From Funneliformis mosseae (lineage: Eukaryota > Glomeromycota > Glomeromycetes > Glomerales > Glomeraceae), in assembly GCA_910592005.1 (NCBI GenBank), contig CAJVPP010000107.1, positions 1 through 48,248 of the forward strand: a stretch of 48,248 nucleotides of DNA. Direction: 5' to 3'. Under the pieces are notes generated by a model. It was not told the origin of the DNA and searched no databases. It saw nothing but the letters and a program-made list of their open reading frames with translations. How positions within the stretch are numbered: the first letter of the stretch is position 1; every line of letters starts with the position of its first letter. Below, piece after piece: positions 22,293 to 33,642 of this stretch. Position numbers and translations under genes: made by a program.

Positions 22293-23978
22293 TTAAGTTT
22301 CGAAAACTGCTTGATATTCAGTCTCTTGAACCTCTATTAAATCCTTATGAAAACTTTTCAGATGCCTCTCAAGATCATAGTTTCTTTTAAACATGTATTT
22401 GCAAGAATTAATTAAACATTTTATGTTCCTGCCCCTTTCATAATCGTAGCCTGTAAGGTGTTCAACATCTGTAATAGATCTGTTTATCTTAGAATCCTTA
22501 ATATCACCATCCAATTTACGAATTTTACGTGGGCGTGATTGCTATTATTATTGCGAGGAAAATTATGTATTTTTTTTTTTAGCGAATAATTTTTTTTTTT
22601 TTTGGAAAAAATAAAAGTATATCAATTACCTCATGAATAGTTTTGACATGATTTGTTAAAACTTTTTTATAAGCAAATGACATCTCACAAAACGGAATTT
22701 CACAAACAAATGGACGAATATTTTTATGAATTGCTTTGGTATGAACACTTAATGATTTGATCTAAGAAAAAGTAATCGGTATGAAATCATTATTTACTCT
22801 CTCCCAAATCAGAAAAATCAATTTCATGAAAAAATCTTCTTTTCGAATGCAAACTCACACTGAGAAAATATTTATCGCAACCTTCCCAGCTACAAGGAAA
22901 CAATAAACGATCGGGATCATGAGTTTTCATATGAAGTCTCAATTGTTTAAAGTCTTTAACATTTTGATAACATATTTCACATGTCGGTTTATGATCTTGA
23001 CGCAAATGTTTACACAATTGATCATATTTGACGAAATCTTGCGTACACCCTTGGAATGCGCATCGCCATCGTTTTTGTCCTGATAACCAAAAAAAAAAAA
23101 GTTTTCAGCTGAAAAAAAGAGATTCCTAAGATGGTAATAAAACCTATAAATGAAATAATACCGGAATGTATTCTCTCGTGATCTCGTAATTTGGTGGAAG
23201 AAGAAAAGCTTTTCGTGCACTCGGGATGTTCACATGGATAGGGTCTTTTCCCCGTATGTATAGTCATATGACTTCTTAACAAGTAACCTTGCGTGAAAGA
23301 TTGATTACAGTCTCGTATATTACACTATTTAACGGAAGATGAATGAATTCCTTAGTGAAATAAGTCAAATCCAAACAGAAACGCGATGTTAATACCTTGA
23401 AGGGCCTTTCAATTTCATGCTGTTCCCTTTTATGTCTCGTTAGATGACTTTTAAGAGAAAATTTAGATTCACACCCAACCACCAAACATTTAAAAGGTTT
23501 GGTATCTTCACCATGCGTTACAGCATGAATACGTAAATGATCTATACGTCTATATGATTTCCCACATCCTGATTCACAACACACAAAAGGTCGCTAAAAT
23601 CAAATTAATTTTTGAAAAAGATCAAACTTAATTTAAAGGTGATGCAATCATTCCCAAAGACATTACCTCCTCAGAATGTGTTTTCTCATGCTTTTCAAGT
23701 CGACATCGAAATTTAAATGATTTATCACATCCCTCAAAGGTACATTCCCAGCAACGATCCCCCTTCATCGTACCATCAACAATAAAACTTTTATTATTTT
23801 GATCATCCTCTTGTGACTTGTCTAAAGATGATAGATGATCAGTAATTGCATTCATTTCTTCGAATTCATCGTTACTTATTCCATTTTCATGTAAATGACT
23901 TTGTTGACCATTATCCGTTGATTTCTTATATGATTCTTGTAAAGTTTGCTTAGAATTTGTGATATTAATTTCTATCAT
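22293..23978 (-). CDS. Transcription factor IIIA, ten C2H2 zinc fingers, six exons (copy 1)
   Basis: Exons on the minus strand are 23978-23667, 23593-23396, 23324-23162, 23079-22859, 22761-22630 and 22541-22293; the joined protein is 424 aa. TFIIIA binds the internal promoter of 5S rRNA genes and recruits TFIIIC and RNA polymerase III. An acidic, polar N-terminus (1-75) precedes nine consecutive C2H2 fingers (first ligand Cys79, last His341). Finger 7 is atypically short (CEICYQNVKDF), a TFIIIA trait. After a spacer of ~42 residues with a basic patch (RPRKIRKL) a tenth finger follows (Cys384, Cys389, His402, His407), the layout I recall for fission yeast TFIIIA. All splices keep frame. The gene is divergent from the AIRIM-like gene, with 159 bp between the two starts. 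Confidence 0.88.
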
Positions 23979-24013
23979 GGTTATAAATAATAATCCATTA
24001 TAATGGACAAAAG

Positions 24014-24058
<45 letters not shown>

Positions 24059-24137
24059 CTTAAAAAAAATTATGGAGTTACACAAACTAAAACCCGTACA
24101 TAAAAAAAAAATTTTCTTTTCCCCCCGGATAAATAAA
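23979..24137. promoter_or_regulatory. Bidirectional promoter between TFIIIA and the AIRIM-like gene, with an A34 tract (copy 1)
   Basis: The two start codons are only 159 bp apart. A run of 34 A occupies 24018-24051. Poly(dA:dT) tracts exclude nucleosomes in fungi, so this may form the core of a shared promoter. An ATG at 24003 is in frame with the downstream gene but would translate the A34 run into poly-Lys, so it is unlikely to be the real start. Confidence 0.5.
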
Positions 24138-24992
24138 ATGTCAACACCCAATCATATAACACATCTCATTCGTATCGACCATCTTTGTAAAGATTGGTGT
24201 TCAAAACATTCTCGTTCTTGCGCGTACTTTTCTTCTATATTAAACATATTAACGCAACGAAAAGATACTTCTAATTTTCTATTTAGCTCAAACAATGCCA
24301 ACTCTTCCAAAAACTTTTCTTGCACCAATTTAATACCTTCTTCATCTCATAAAAATCTTCCTTTTGCCTTACAACCGCAATCTTTATCTTTATTGATTTA
24401 TAAGCAATCTCATGAAATTGAAGAAATACTGACAGCAATTCATTCTACTTTAGAAGAATTTGAAGAAATCATTAATTTAATGAATGGAATTTTAAATCAA
24501 AGTAATAAATTAGTTAACCCGAATCAAGTATTTTTATCAACTAACACGTCTTCGTCTTCTCCCGAGTCACCTAAGAATACCAACTCCATATCATCAACGC
24601 CACCTACAACACCAACAAAATCATCTAAAAAAAAGAAGTCAAAACAATCTCCCAAGAAATCAAAATCAACTCCACCGAAGAAGCAAACAATTAATTTATT
24701 TGATAATTTTGACAATCCAGTTGATATAGCTGATATACCAATTATCACATCAAATTATTATATTGTTAGAATCGTCGAAATGTATGAAAAGGAATTATGT
24801 TATAAAAAAAATTTGATTTTCGGGGGATGTCTTAAGATCGATCATAATGATGAGGAAAATGGAATAAATAACATCAAATTGATTAGTGAAAGATGGGCCG
24901 TTCAACCTTATTTGCTGTTTGAGGTGGAAGAAGAAATATTTGATAGAATTAAAATTTGGAAGCGAGTTAAAGAATTTGAAGCTATGAAATAG
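24138..24992 (+). CDS. AIRIM/C1orf109-like protein, tentative (copy 1)
   Basis: Single exon, 284 aa from the ATG at 24138, chosen because the upstream in-frame ATG reads through a poly-A run. The N-terminus (~10-45) is helical with IDHLCKDWCSKHSRSCAYFS. A second helical segment (~84-118, LLIYKQSHEIEEILTAIHST) follows. The middle (~135-185) is a low-complexity Ser/Pro/Lys linker with a possible nuclear signal. The C-terminus (~205-282) has VEMYEKELCYKKNLI and then a conserved-looking Trp (ERWAVQPYLLFEVEEEIFDR). Helix order and the C-terminal YxxE...YxKK...W pattern recall human C1orf109/AIRIM, a subunit of the AAA-ATPase complex that matures 60S ribosome precursors. This is weak similarity from memory; it could be an unrelated coiled-coil protein. 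Confidence 0.5.
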   Translation: MSTPNHITHLIRIDHLCKDWCSKHSRSCAYFSSILNILTQRKDTSNFLFSSNNANSSKNFSCTNLIPSSSHKNLPFALQPQSLSLLIYKQSHEIEEILTAIHSTLEEFEEIINLMNGILNQSNKLVNPNQVFLSTNTSSSSPESPKNTNSISSTPPTTPTKSSKKKKSKQSPKKSKSTPPKKQTINLFDNFDNPVDIADIPIITSNYYIVRIVEMYEKELCYKKNLIFGGCLKIDHNDEENGINNIKLISERWAVQPYLLFEVEEEIFDRIKIWKRVKEFEAMK

Positions 24993-25393
24993 ATATAACC
25001 AAGTCAATATCAGACAATCCGACTCAAATATATATATATATATATATTAACAGTTAAGTTTAATGATTAGAAAATTCTTTTAACCAGCTCACTTAATACA
25101 AAATAATTATTGGCTAAATTAATAATATATGTATAATATATATAACTATACATTTTTGTTTTGTAAAAGTAAGAAAAGGAATGAATAAAATTTGTATTAA
25201 ATTAATAGAGAGATTATATGTTGTATTTTACTAATAATTTATATAGATTTATGTGTAGGCGGGTATATAATAAATATTTGGTAACCAAATCCAGTTATCT
25301 TTTAACTTTTTTAATGAAAAAAAAAAAAAATTGTTCATAAAAATTAAATACAAAATGTCTGTTTTATACAAAAATAAGTTAATGTCCGTCCAT
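24993..25393. other. Short convergent intergenic stretch with an AT microsatellite (copy 1)
   Basis: This is the 3' flank shared by the AIRIM-like and Ser/Pro-rich genes. It holds an (AT)n run at about 25027-25048 and an A-run near 25317-25330. The AT run has the same length in copy 2. Confidence 0.6.
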
Positions 25394-27728
25394 TTATCGG
25401 CAAACAGCAGGAGTTAAAGTTACTCTTATGACATCATCCTTGTTAATTGAACTTTTGCCGATGTTTTCATTTTCGTCAGGATTATAATTATCGGAATTGA
25501 CCGAATCCCGATTGTCATTTGTCATTTCTTTACCTTTGGAATTTGAATTATTTACTATATTATTGATATCCATTGTGTTTGTTGATATCGTCGAGGACGA
25601 AGCTGAGTAGTCCCCCTTAATTGAACCAGTTACTGACGAAGCTGGTATTAATGTTGGAGAAGCCAACGCGGTAGAAGTCGTCGTTAAAGCAGTTTTTAAT
25701 GAACGTATTTTACCTATACGTGTACTTTTATTATTTGCTTCTGATTTTGCTATAATTTCTTCAAATTTTTGCATCTTTCGTAGCTTTTCGGAATTTTCTG
25801 TCGCTGCCGGTGACTTTGTTTGTTGACGTGTGTAACCAGAGCTTGCAGATCCTCCGGGACTTAATGGCCTTGAAGAACTAGGAAAATTGGGTGATCCTGG
25901 CAATGAAGGAATTCTTGGAGACAGAGGTGAGCGTGGAGACAGTGGATAATTTGGTGTCGTTGATCGCGATTTCAGCGAATTTGGCTTCGTAAATCGAGAT
26001 TTCGGAGGATTTGAACTTGAAGATCGTGATGATAAGGGGTTCGGTGACGTTGCTCGTGATGATGCGGGCGTTTTTGTTATTGGTATATGCGATGCTAATG
26101 AAGAAGAAGATGGAGGAGGATTTGGCGAAGGTGATCGTGAATATCGTGGTAGAAAAGAAAAGCTTGTTGGAGACTTTATTGGTGATTTTGGTGATCGGGG
26201 TAAGAGAGAAAAACTTGATGATCTCGGTGATAAAGAGAAATTTGTTGGAGATCTTGGAGATAACGGGATTGTTGGGGAGCCATGCAGGGATGTTGGTTGA
26301 CTCGATTGTTCACGTTTATTGAAAAAACCAAAAAAGCTCATTCCACGTTTGTTAAATCTTGGCGTTGTAGGAACAGGTATTGATGAAACTGGTGAAGTAA
26401 CAACGGGTGATGTAAATATAGGTGACGTGACCTGATTCTCGGAATCTTTTTCAATATTATCAATCGTCGGTTTAATAAAATCTTTTAAGATGTCCAATTC
26501 CTCTGAAGGTGTTGTGGTCGCGGAATTAATTAAAAAAAGAGGTGGTGGTCCTACACTAAAATTATTTCTTTTCGGCTCTGAACTTTTTCGTGATGATAAA
26601 TGAGTAGGAAATGGTGGTTGTTCGGAAAAAGTTGACTTCATAATTTCTCCAGCCATAGTTGGTAAATTGCAAAGGATTGGTGACAAATCGTTTGTTGTTT
26701 TTTGTTTCAATTTTAAATCAGTAGGTGTGATGTTTTCATTTGTTTTACGCCTAAACGATGGCTGTGATGAACTTTGTGATTCTTTTCTTTCGGACGTCAC
26801 GACTTTTTTCGATGTTACATTCGATCTCGTTCCCGTTCCTACTTCTTTACTCTTTATGCCGTCGTTATTCTCTAACTTTACTTCAGTTTTGTTTATGCCA
26901 TTCGCTTCCATTTTATTTACTCCTCTCTCCCTTCTTCGCCTTTCTCTCCTTACTTCTCTGTCTTCAAGTTTCGCGTTACTGCTTTTTTTCGTCCTTTTAC
27001 GTATTAGTGGCCTTTGTTGATTCAGATTTTGTTGAGCCGCGTTAGCTACCACCAATTCAGTAAATGACGCGGCTAAGCTTTGTTCCAACAATTGTCTTCT
27101 AAATATTTGTGAAGCACGATTTGCTTGCTTAACTTCAAGTGAAACCCTTGTTCCTTGTGTTTGTGTTTGGGTTTGTTTCTTGTTTTTCTCTTGAGCGTTA
27201 TTTTTAACTTGTGTCTTCTTCGTCGAACTAGATGATTCCGACTTTAAGCCAGCAAATGCATTTTTAGGGTTAAATGATTGTAAAAATGATCTTGAAGATT
27301 TATCCACTTGTATCGATGGAATTTTTTTGTGCATTTGATTAGAAGTCGAACGTTTCTTATTATGTTGAGGTAAAGGTATAAGTGAAGCATGAATTAATTT
27401 TGGAGGACCAATTGGACCAGGTATCCAGGGGAAACCTTGGCTTTTTATTTGAGGCAAATCTGCTTCCATATCAGTTGGGTCATTACTTGATAAAGGATTT
27501 GATGTGGGAGCGTATTCCATTTGACGACGTCTTCTTGTACCTTTTTTCACGACTTGCTGTGAACGTTTTAAAGGAGTACGTTTCGTAGATCGTGTTCTAT
27601 TTACGTTTGAATTCTGTGGCTTTGACGTTGGAATTTCCGAAGTATTATTATTCTTATCTTGTACGGTAACAACTTGATTCAGTTTCCCTTTTTTAATCGG
27701 TATTCCTGAACGTTGCTTTCCTTTTGTG
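25394..27728 (-). pseudogene. 5'-truncated copy of the Ser/Pro-rich disordered protein gene (copy 1)
   Basis: The reading frame matches the C-terminal 777 residues of the complete 1005-aa gene at 42168-45185 without a change. The duplication junction at 27728/27729 removes the ATG, the first ~227 codons and the promoter. Upstream of the junction the frame runs into a TAA within about six codons. The first remaining Met is well inside the protein (RRRRQMEYAP). It is therefore probably not expressed as a normal protein unless a promoter is captured. If the duplication is an assembly error, this truncated gene does not exist. Confidence 0.85.
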
Positions 27729-27738
27729 GGGTTGGGCG
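27721..27738. other. Duplication junction
   Basis: The sequence CTTTTGTGGGGTTGGGCG joins the right end of the unit (CTTTTGTGG, continuing AATCC at 44504 in unique DNA) to its left end (GGGTTGGGCG). The original left border reads CTTTTGTTGGGTTGGG (10947-10962), which differs from the junction by one base over 16. So both borders share CTTTTGT followed by Gs: short imperfect homology. Confidence 0.85.
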
Positions 27739-27768
27739 TTGATTATTATATTTGTTGTCATGTGACAT

Positions 27769-30554
27769 TATATATTTGAAACCTTTACCAATCGAAACCG
27801 CGTTTCCTTTGGCGGGGGAAAAGAGAAAAGAAAAAAAAAAAAAAAAAAGAATGATTTTATAATATATATAAAATTTGTTGGATCCGACAAAGTATCATCC
27901 TGCGAAAGATCAAACACACCATGTAATGCATCTACTTTATAAATTCACCTCTCACGTCAAACATAATAATAATAATAATAAATACAAGGATCTGAAAAAA
28001 ATAAATGCACGATCAGACAAAATAAAAACCCCGAGTTGGGATATCTCTTCTGTAGTGATAAGAAAATAATAATACAAACTTTATCTTTCATTAATCACAT
28101 TATCAACTTCATCAACATTATCAGATTCTTTGTAAAATGTTTATATATATACATTGTATATCTTTTGTATATCAAAGTACAAAAGAACTAATAACTGAGG
28201 AGATATGATAATCTGTTCTCACAAAGAAAATCTAATGTTTATACAAAGATGCAAAACCATGCATTCATATCCATTCAATTTCATACGAGAAAGAACTGAG
28301 TCAGTATGTTATCATTAGTATTCGGCAAGATAATGCGTGAAATTTTTCCATTCCTTATCTCACTTTTAATGGAATGTGATATTTCGGTTACACGAGATTA
28401 AGATACAGTGCTGCGCCTTTGAATTTTCAACGCGAAACATTTAATATATGCATTTTTATAATAATTTTGTTATCTTTTATGAAGATAAGGCAAAGCGAAT
28501 ATTCATGTCGTGTAATTAGAAACGTAATTTGTTCATATTCAAGTTTCAATGCTGCGTCCGTGCCCAATATAATGATATGATAATTATTATGTCACGTTGA
28601 TTGATTTGTCATTTCCATAGGTTAACTTTTATAACACCAATAATGTTCTTACCAAAAGTATCACGATTATTTGCAACGCGCTTTCTCTTTAAAATATATA
28701 TCATTATCATTATTATTTTTTACCAAGGGCTAAGAACTTATTTTTATTAAATTGATCAATTAATCGTAATGATCTATCTTCAATAAAATTAATAATTTGA
28801 AAAAAGAATTCGAAAAAAATTATAATTTTCTCTTTTATTCTTTTTCTTATATACACATATATATTGGAACCATAGTGTACTTACGTAAATTTATGCCAAT
28901 ATTTTAATCCAGTGGTCCGCAAATAAATATTTCTCCACTTTCTTACATATACAATATCTTTTCTATTCTAAATTGACAATGGTTTTTGAATGATTCTTTC
29001 TTTCTAAATATCGGTTCGATTTCCTTTCGTTTGTTTCAAAAGGCATAAATAAAATCCTTCTTAAACCTTTAAGTTAGAAATTTTGTTGAAAAGCATTTCG
29101 ATGCAATAATCAATTGTGCTCTATAAATTTATTGAAAAATTGATGTCATTCAACGTATTTTTTAAATATATGTTGATATTTTTGCAAAACATCGGATATT
29201 TTTCATCTAATGAGGTAATTTTTTTTATAATCATATCTTTTTTCTTTTTTCAATTATCTTAGTTTTGTCAACGCGACAACTTGAAAAGTGTTTAGTAATA
29301 AATTAATTATTCATTAGTAACTTCCATCCACCAACAATTATTAAAATATATACAAAGATGTCCATGTTCTAGATGTAGGAGTGCAATTATTATATTAATG
29401 ATCTATTTGGGAAAATCTCGTGCCTAATCAATTTAAATTTTATACGTGTTTAAGTTAGTTTAAGTTGGATTAAATTGTCTTGCTGGAAACGGTGTTAGAA
29501 GAACGTTTCCATTAAAATTTTATTTAATCGCAGTTTTAGACATGATGTTTTATTTTATTAGACCACTGTGACGTAAGATAGTTCACACATTGACAATTAA
29601 AGTCGTTGTTTTTGAATCCAAGAGCGGATCAACTATTTTCTTACCTCGGCTAAGGAAAATCCGGTGATGAACAGTCCGGAAAAGAAATGGATGATCCTTC
29701 AAGCTGACGAGATTAAGTTCCACAATTAAAGACTTGTAGATGTGGACAAGACATACGCAAGTAGACAACATACAAGGAGGAAAAGTAATTAATATATTTG
29801 CATTGACCATTGTAAATATACTTTAATTTTTTTTTACAAATATCATATTTTTTCTGAAACTAGGTTATTTCCGTACAAATGATAGTCGAAAAAGTTCGTA
29901 TAAATAAATAGCCGCACATCTTTACATCTTTTTACTCTCTTTTTCTTATTCTTTTACTTCAACTAGTTTACTTAGGTCAAAAGCTTTTGATTACAAAACT
30001 TGCAATACTTATTTTACTTTTTACATTGTAGTATTTATTTATATGTGCTGGGAAAAAGGGACCAAAATGTAAATTTCGATCGAAATTATTTGAAATAAAT
30101 GTCAAAGATCCAACTTTCATGATTAAAATTTTACTCGATCATTATGTTTTATAGAATATATTTACGAAATTTATGAATGAAAACCTGCGGAATTTATGGA
30201 TCACATTTTATTAATTAAGAAATTAAATCACGTGAAATTTTCTCATCATTATTTGACTTTAACACCACAAATGCACGTTCGTTCCTTGGGCCTGCTAGAT
30301 ACTAACTTACTGATAAAGGTCGAATCCAGAAACATAAGCAATACAATAATTTAACAGGCAAATGTTCATAAGCTAGGTTTTTCATAAATATAGCGTAGAA
30401 TTTATTTTTATTATAAAATTAGAAGTCTATTTCGTTTTCAAAGGCCAATAATGGGAAACAAGTCGCGTGAAGTTTTTTTTTTAAAAAAATACAGTTCAAA
30501 ACATTACCTTTTAATAGTAAGGAATTTTATCATAATCATAGATCTATTATAACG
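27769..30554. other. Gene-free stretch (copy 2 of 10995-13780)
   Basis: Same content as the first copy: no domain-bearing ORF, AAT microsatellite near 27964-27981, scattered GATA motifs. It differs only in what lies upstream, because the GATA-rich left part is unique to the first location. Confidence 0.5.
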
Positions 30555-32902
30555 CAAATAGCTTGGTATTTTTTTAAATTTTTTTTTTAATTTTAGTTAG
30601 GATACATTATAAAGTTTGTCATTAAATTTATCTTATTTTTAAATAAACCATATATTAATATTATTTGATTATAAATCTAAAAGAATTATAAAAGCTAAAA
30701 ATAATAGAATATTCAAGATTTACTTAATTACAATTTAACTTGATTTTTTTCTTTTTTATTAAAAATATAAATATAATAAAATATTCTATATATTTTTAAT
30801 TATACACCTATATAGTACATCCTCTTAAGATTGAATTTTTAAAGCTTAAAAACAGCTAATAAAAAAAATATATTATTATACAATAAAGTAAGTAACTGAT
30901 ACATAATATTATATAAATATCAGAATTACAAATTTTGTTGATTTGATTACAAAATTTGAATATAGTATTTATTGTATTTGAACATTCTTTTTATTTATTA
31001 AATTTAAATTATTTTTTATATTTTTACTTAAATAAATACATTATAAATTAAACATAAATTATTTAAATTATAAACTATATATTATTTAATAAAAATATAT
31101 AATTTCAATTTAGATATTTGTATATAAATTTTAAGCTAATAATTATAATATTAGTATTAATAATAAATACTTTTTACAATTATTATTTAACTTTTTTAAA
31201 TATATATTTACTTAATATTTCTAAAAATATATATATATATATTTTTATTAATTGATTATTTTTAAAATAATATTCTTTTCAAAATTATTAAAAAACTCTT
31301 CTCATTATATTAGATAAGAATAATCAAAGTTTAGATTATACTTAAAAATTTAAAATTTATATAATACTAGAAATTATAAATAGTTTTAATATTAACTTTA
31401 AACTTAAAAATAGTAAAATTAAATTATTTTACAAAGTATTTATACATAAGCTTTTATTTAATTATCTATTTTTATATTATAATATTAACTTTTAAAAAAT
31501 AAGCAATTAGATTTTAAATATTTATAATATATAATAAATTTAATATAAATATATTTTTATACATAAAATTATAATCATTTATCAAAATTATAAGTATTTA
31601 ATATCATATTTAAAGGTTAAAATAAATATTAAAATATTATTGTTAAAATTAAAAATAATTTTATAATATTATAATACTTATTTATTACTAATTATAATTA
31701 ATTATTCTTAATAAAAATTATTAAATAATGATACTTTTGATAATAATTAATAAATAAAGAAAATTATTTTTAAAAAAATATCATATCAAATAATTATTTT
31801 AAAAATTTGTTTATTTCAAACTAAAATATTTATAATATTAATTTATATAAGGTTACTAAGTAGAATTTAGAGATTTTGTAAGTTATCTAAATGGTAAAGT
31901 AAAATTTAATAAAATTATATTAAAACCTTATTAAAAAATCTGTGAAATTCTAAAAAGATAAAACTATATCAAAATTTATAAAGATGTGAAATTATGTCAA
32001 ACCTTTAATAAAAAATTAGCAAAATTAAAGTTTAGATATTTTGCTAAATCCAAAATGAGTTTAGATAAATAATCTTAATTATACATAAAGTTGTTTAAAT
32101 TATTTATATAATTGAATTTTTAATTTCTAATAATAAATATTTATATTATCCTTTTAACTATTTTGCTTACAAATTTATAGGCAATTTATTTATTAATTAA
32201 ATCATTTTTAATTATTTTTAAATATTTTAAAATATATTATTAAAAATTTAATACTTTTATAATAAATTATATAATGTGTTCTAAGTAAAATAAAAAAAAA
32301 TGTAATTAATTATTGATTTTTAAAGATAAATAAATAATAAATTATTATTAAAATTTAAAATCACATATCTTACTATATATTAATCTCAAAAATATAAAAA
32401 ATACTATCATTTAATAGGTCTTAATTAGATAAATTCAATAAACTAAATTAAAAATTTAAAAAATTGATATAATTATTAATTTTAAAAATTTAATATATTT
32501 CAATATGATAAATCAATAAACTTTTTTTAATCTTTTTATAATCATTAGATAAATATTTATAAGTTTTCTAAAATGTTTTATAAACAGTTTTATACTTACA
32601 TTTTAAGGAATACTATTTATATACTGTATGTATCTAATTTTTAATAAATATTTTAATAAAATTTTAAAGAATTAATTAAGTTTAAGGATTTAATATTAAA
32701 TTTCTAAAAAGGTTTTAAATATAATGATCTATAAAATGATTTAAAAGAACTTTTTATAACAAATTATTTTTACTTAAAGTAAAAAAAAAAATACAAATTA
32801 AATTACAGATGCTTAAAAATTTAATATTTATTTATCAGCTATTAAAAATCACTTTATTATATAGTCTATATAATCTCAAATGGAATTAAAGAAAAAGCAA
32901 TA
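30555..32902. other. AT-rich, CpG-free block (copy 2)
   Basis: Repeat of the block at 13781-16128 with the same abrupt borders and the same lack of CG dinucleotides. Confidence 0.6.
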
Positions 32903-33642
32903 CGTTCTTCGTATTATTCTAAGAATTGTGGATAAATTTACTTGTACCTGTGTAAATCTCCTTGATTTTAATAATTTATTTTTCTTTGTATCATTCCGAT
33001 TTTCAGTTGAAATTCTGCTTTACTTTTTGATATACCCTTTTTTTTTTCTTGTCGCCTGTTTACATTATCCTATGCTAGCCTTCTAAGGTTTCTTCTTCCA
33101 TTATACAGTTTATTCGTTCCTTTGTTCATATATTTTTTCCCTTTAACTTGTTTCTTTCCCTTCTTTAATTTTCAATTTCAATTTCTCCTCCTTGTTCTGT
33201 TCGTTCATTTATAATATTATTTCTAATTTTCTCTATTGTTTTTCTTATTTATCATTCATCTAAAAATATTTCATCATCACCATTTTATTGCTTAATACAA
33301 ATAATATTTCCATTTTTTTTTTTTCTTTATTAAAAATAGCATCCTAAGTATAAAGTTAATTTTCCTTCAACGGAGCAACAATAATTGTAACAACGGAAGG
33401 GTTTCTTAAAAAAAAAAAAAAATCACATTATCACCTCAGTGAAACTGTCTAAAATAAACATTAAAAAGGAGCTTGCCTAACAAAAGGAAAAAGGAAGATT
33501 TTGTATAACGGAGGTTGGCAACGGATAAATTTAATGCCGTTTGAAGTTTTGTTTGCAATGGAAAGCAGGGGGGTAATTTTTTTTGCCATATAAATTCACT
33601 TCCGTCTCAAAAAAAAAAAAAAAAAAAAAAAATAATATTTAT
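32903..33642. other. Pyrimidine-rich flank and upstream region of the MsrA gene (copy 2)
   Basis: Repeat of 16129-16868, including the T+C-rich tract and the A24 run before the start codon (33609-33632). Confidence 0.5.

Larger units (their letters stand above)
10955..27728 (+). repeat. Tandem duplication, copy 1 (16,774 bp)
   Basis: Direct repeat unit; its second copy follows immediately at 27729-44502. All features are offset by exactly 16,774 and no base difference was noticed in the stretches compared. The A34 run at 24018-24051 and the (AT)n run near 25027 have equal lengths in both. The left edge is defined by the mismatch at 10954 versus 27728. Copy 1 ends inside the Ser/Pro-rich gene, which is therefore 5'-truncated here. 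Confidence 0.95.

Noticed and set aside
24003..24137. Extended N-terminus with poly-Lys on the AIRIM-like protein
   Set aside because: It is the translation of an A34 homopolymer that belongs to the shared promoter/5' leader; the ATG at 24138 after the run gives a sensible protein.
27729..27768. Fusion of the 10994 start codon to the truncated Ser/Pro-rich gene across the junction
   Set aside because: The ATG at 27768 reads into a different frame from the Ser/Pro-rich protein, so no in-frame fusion forms.
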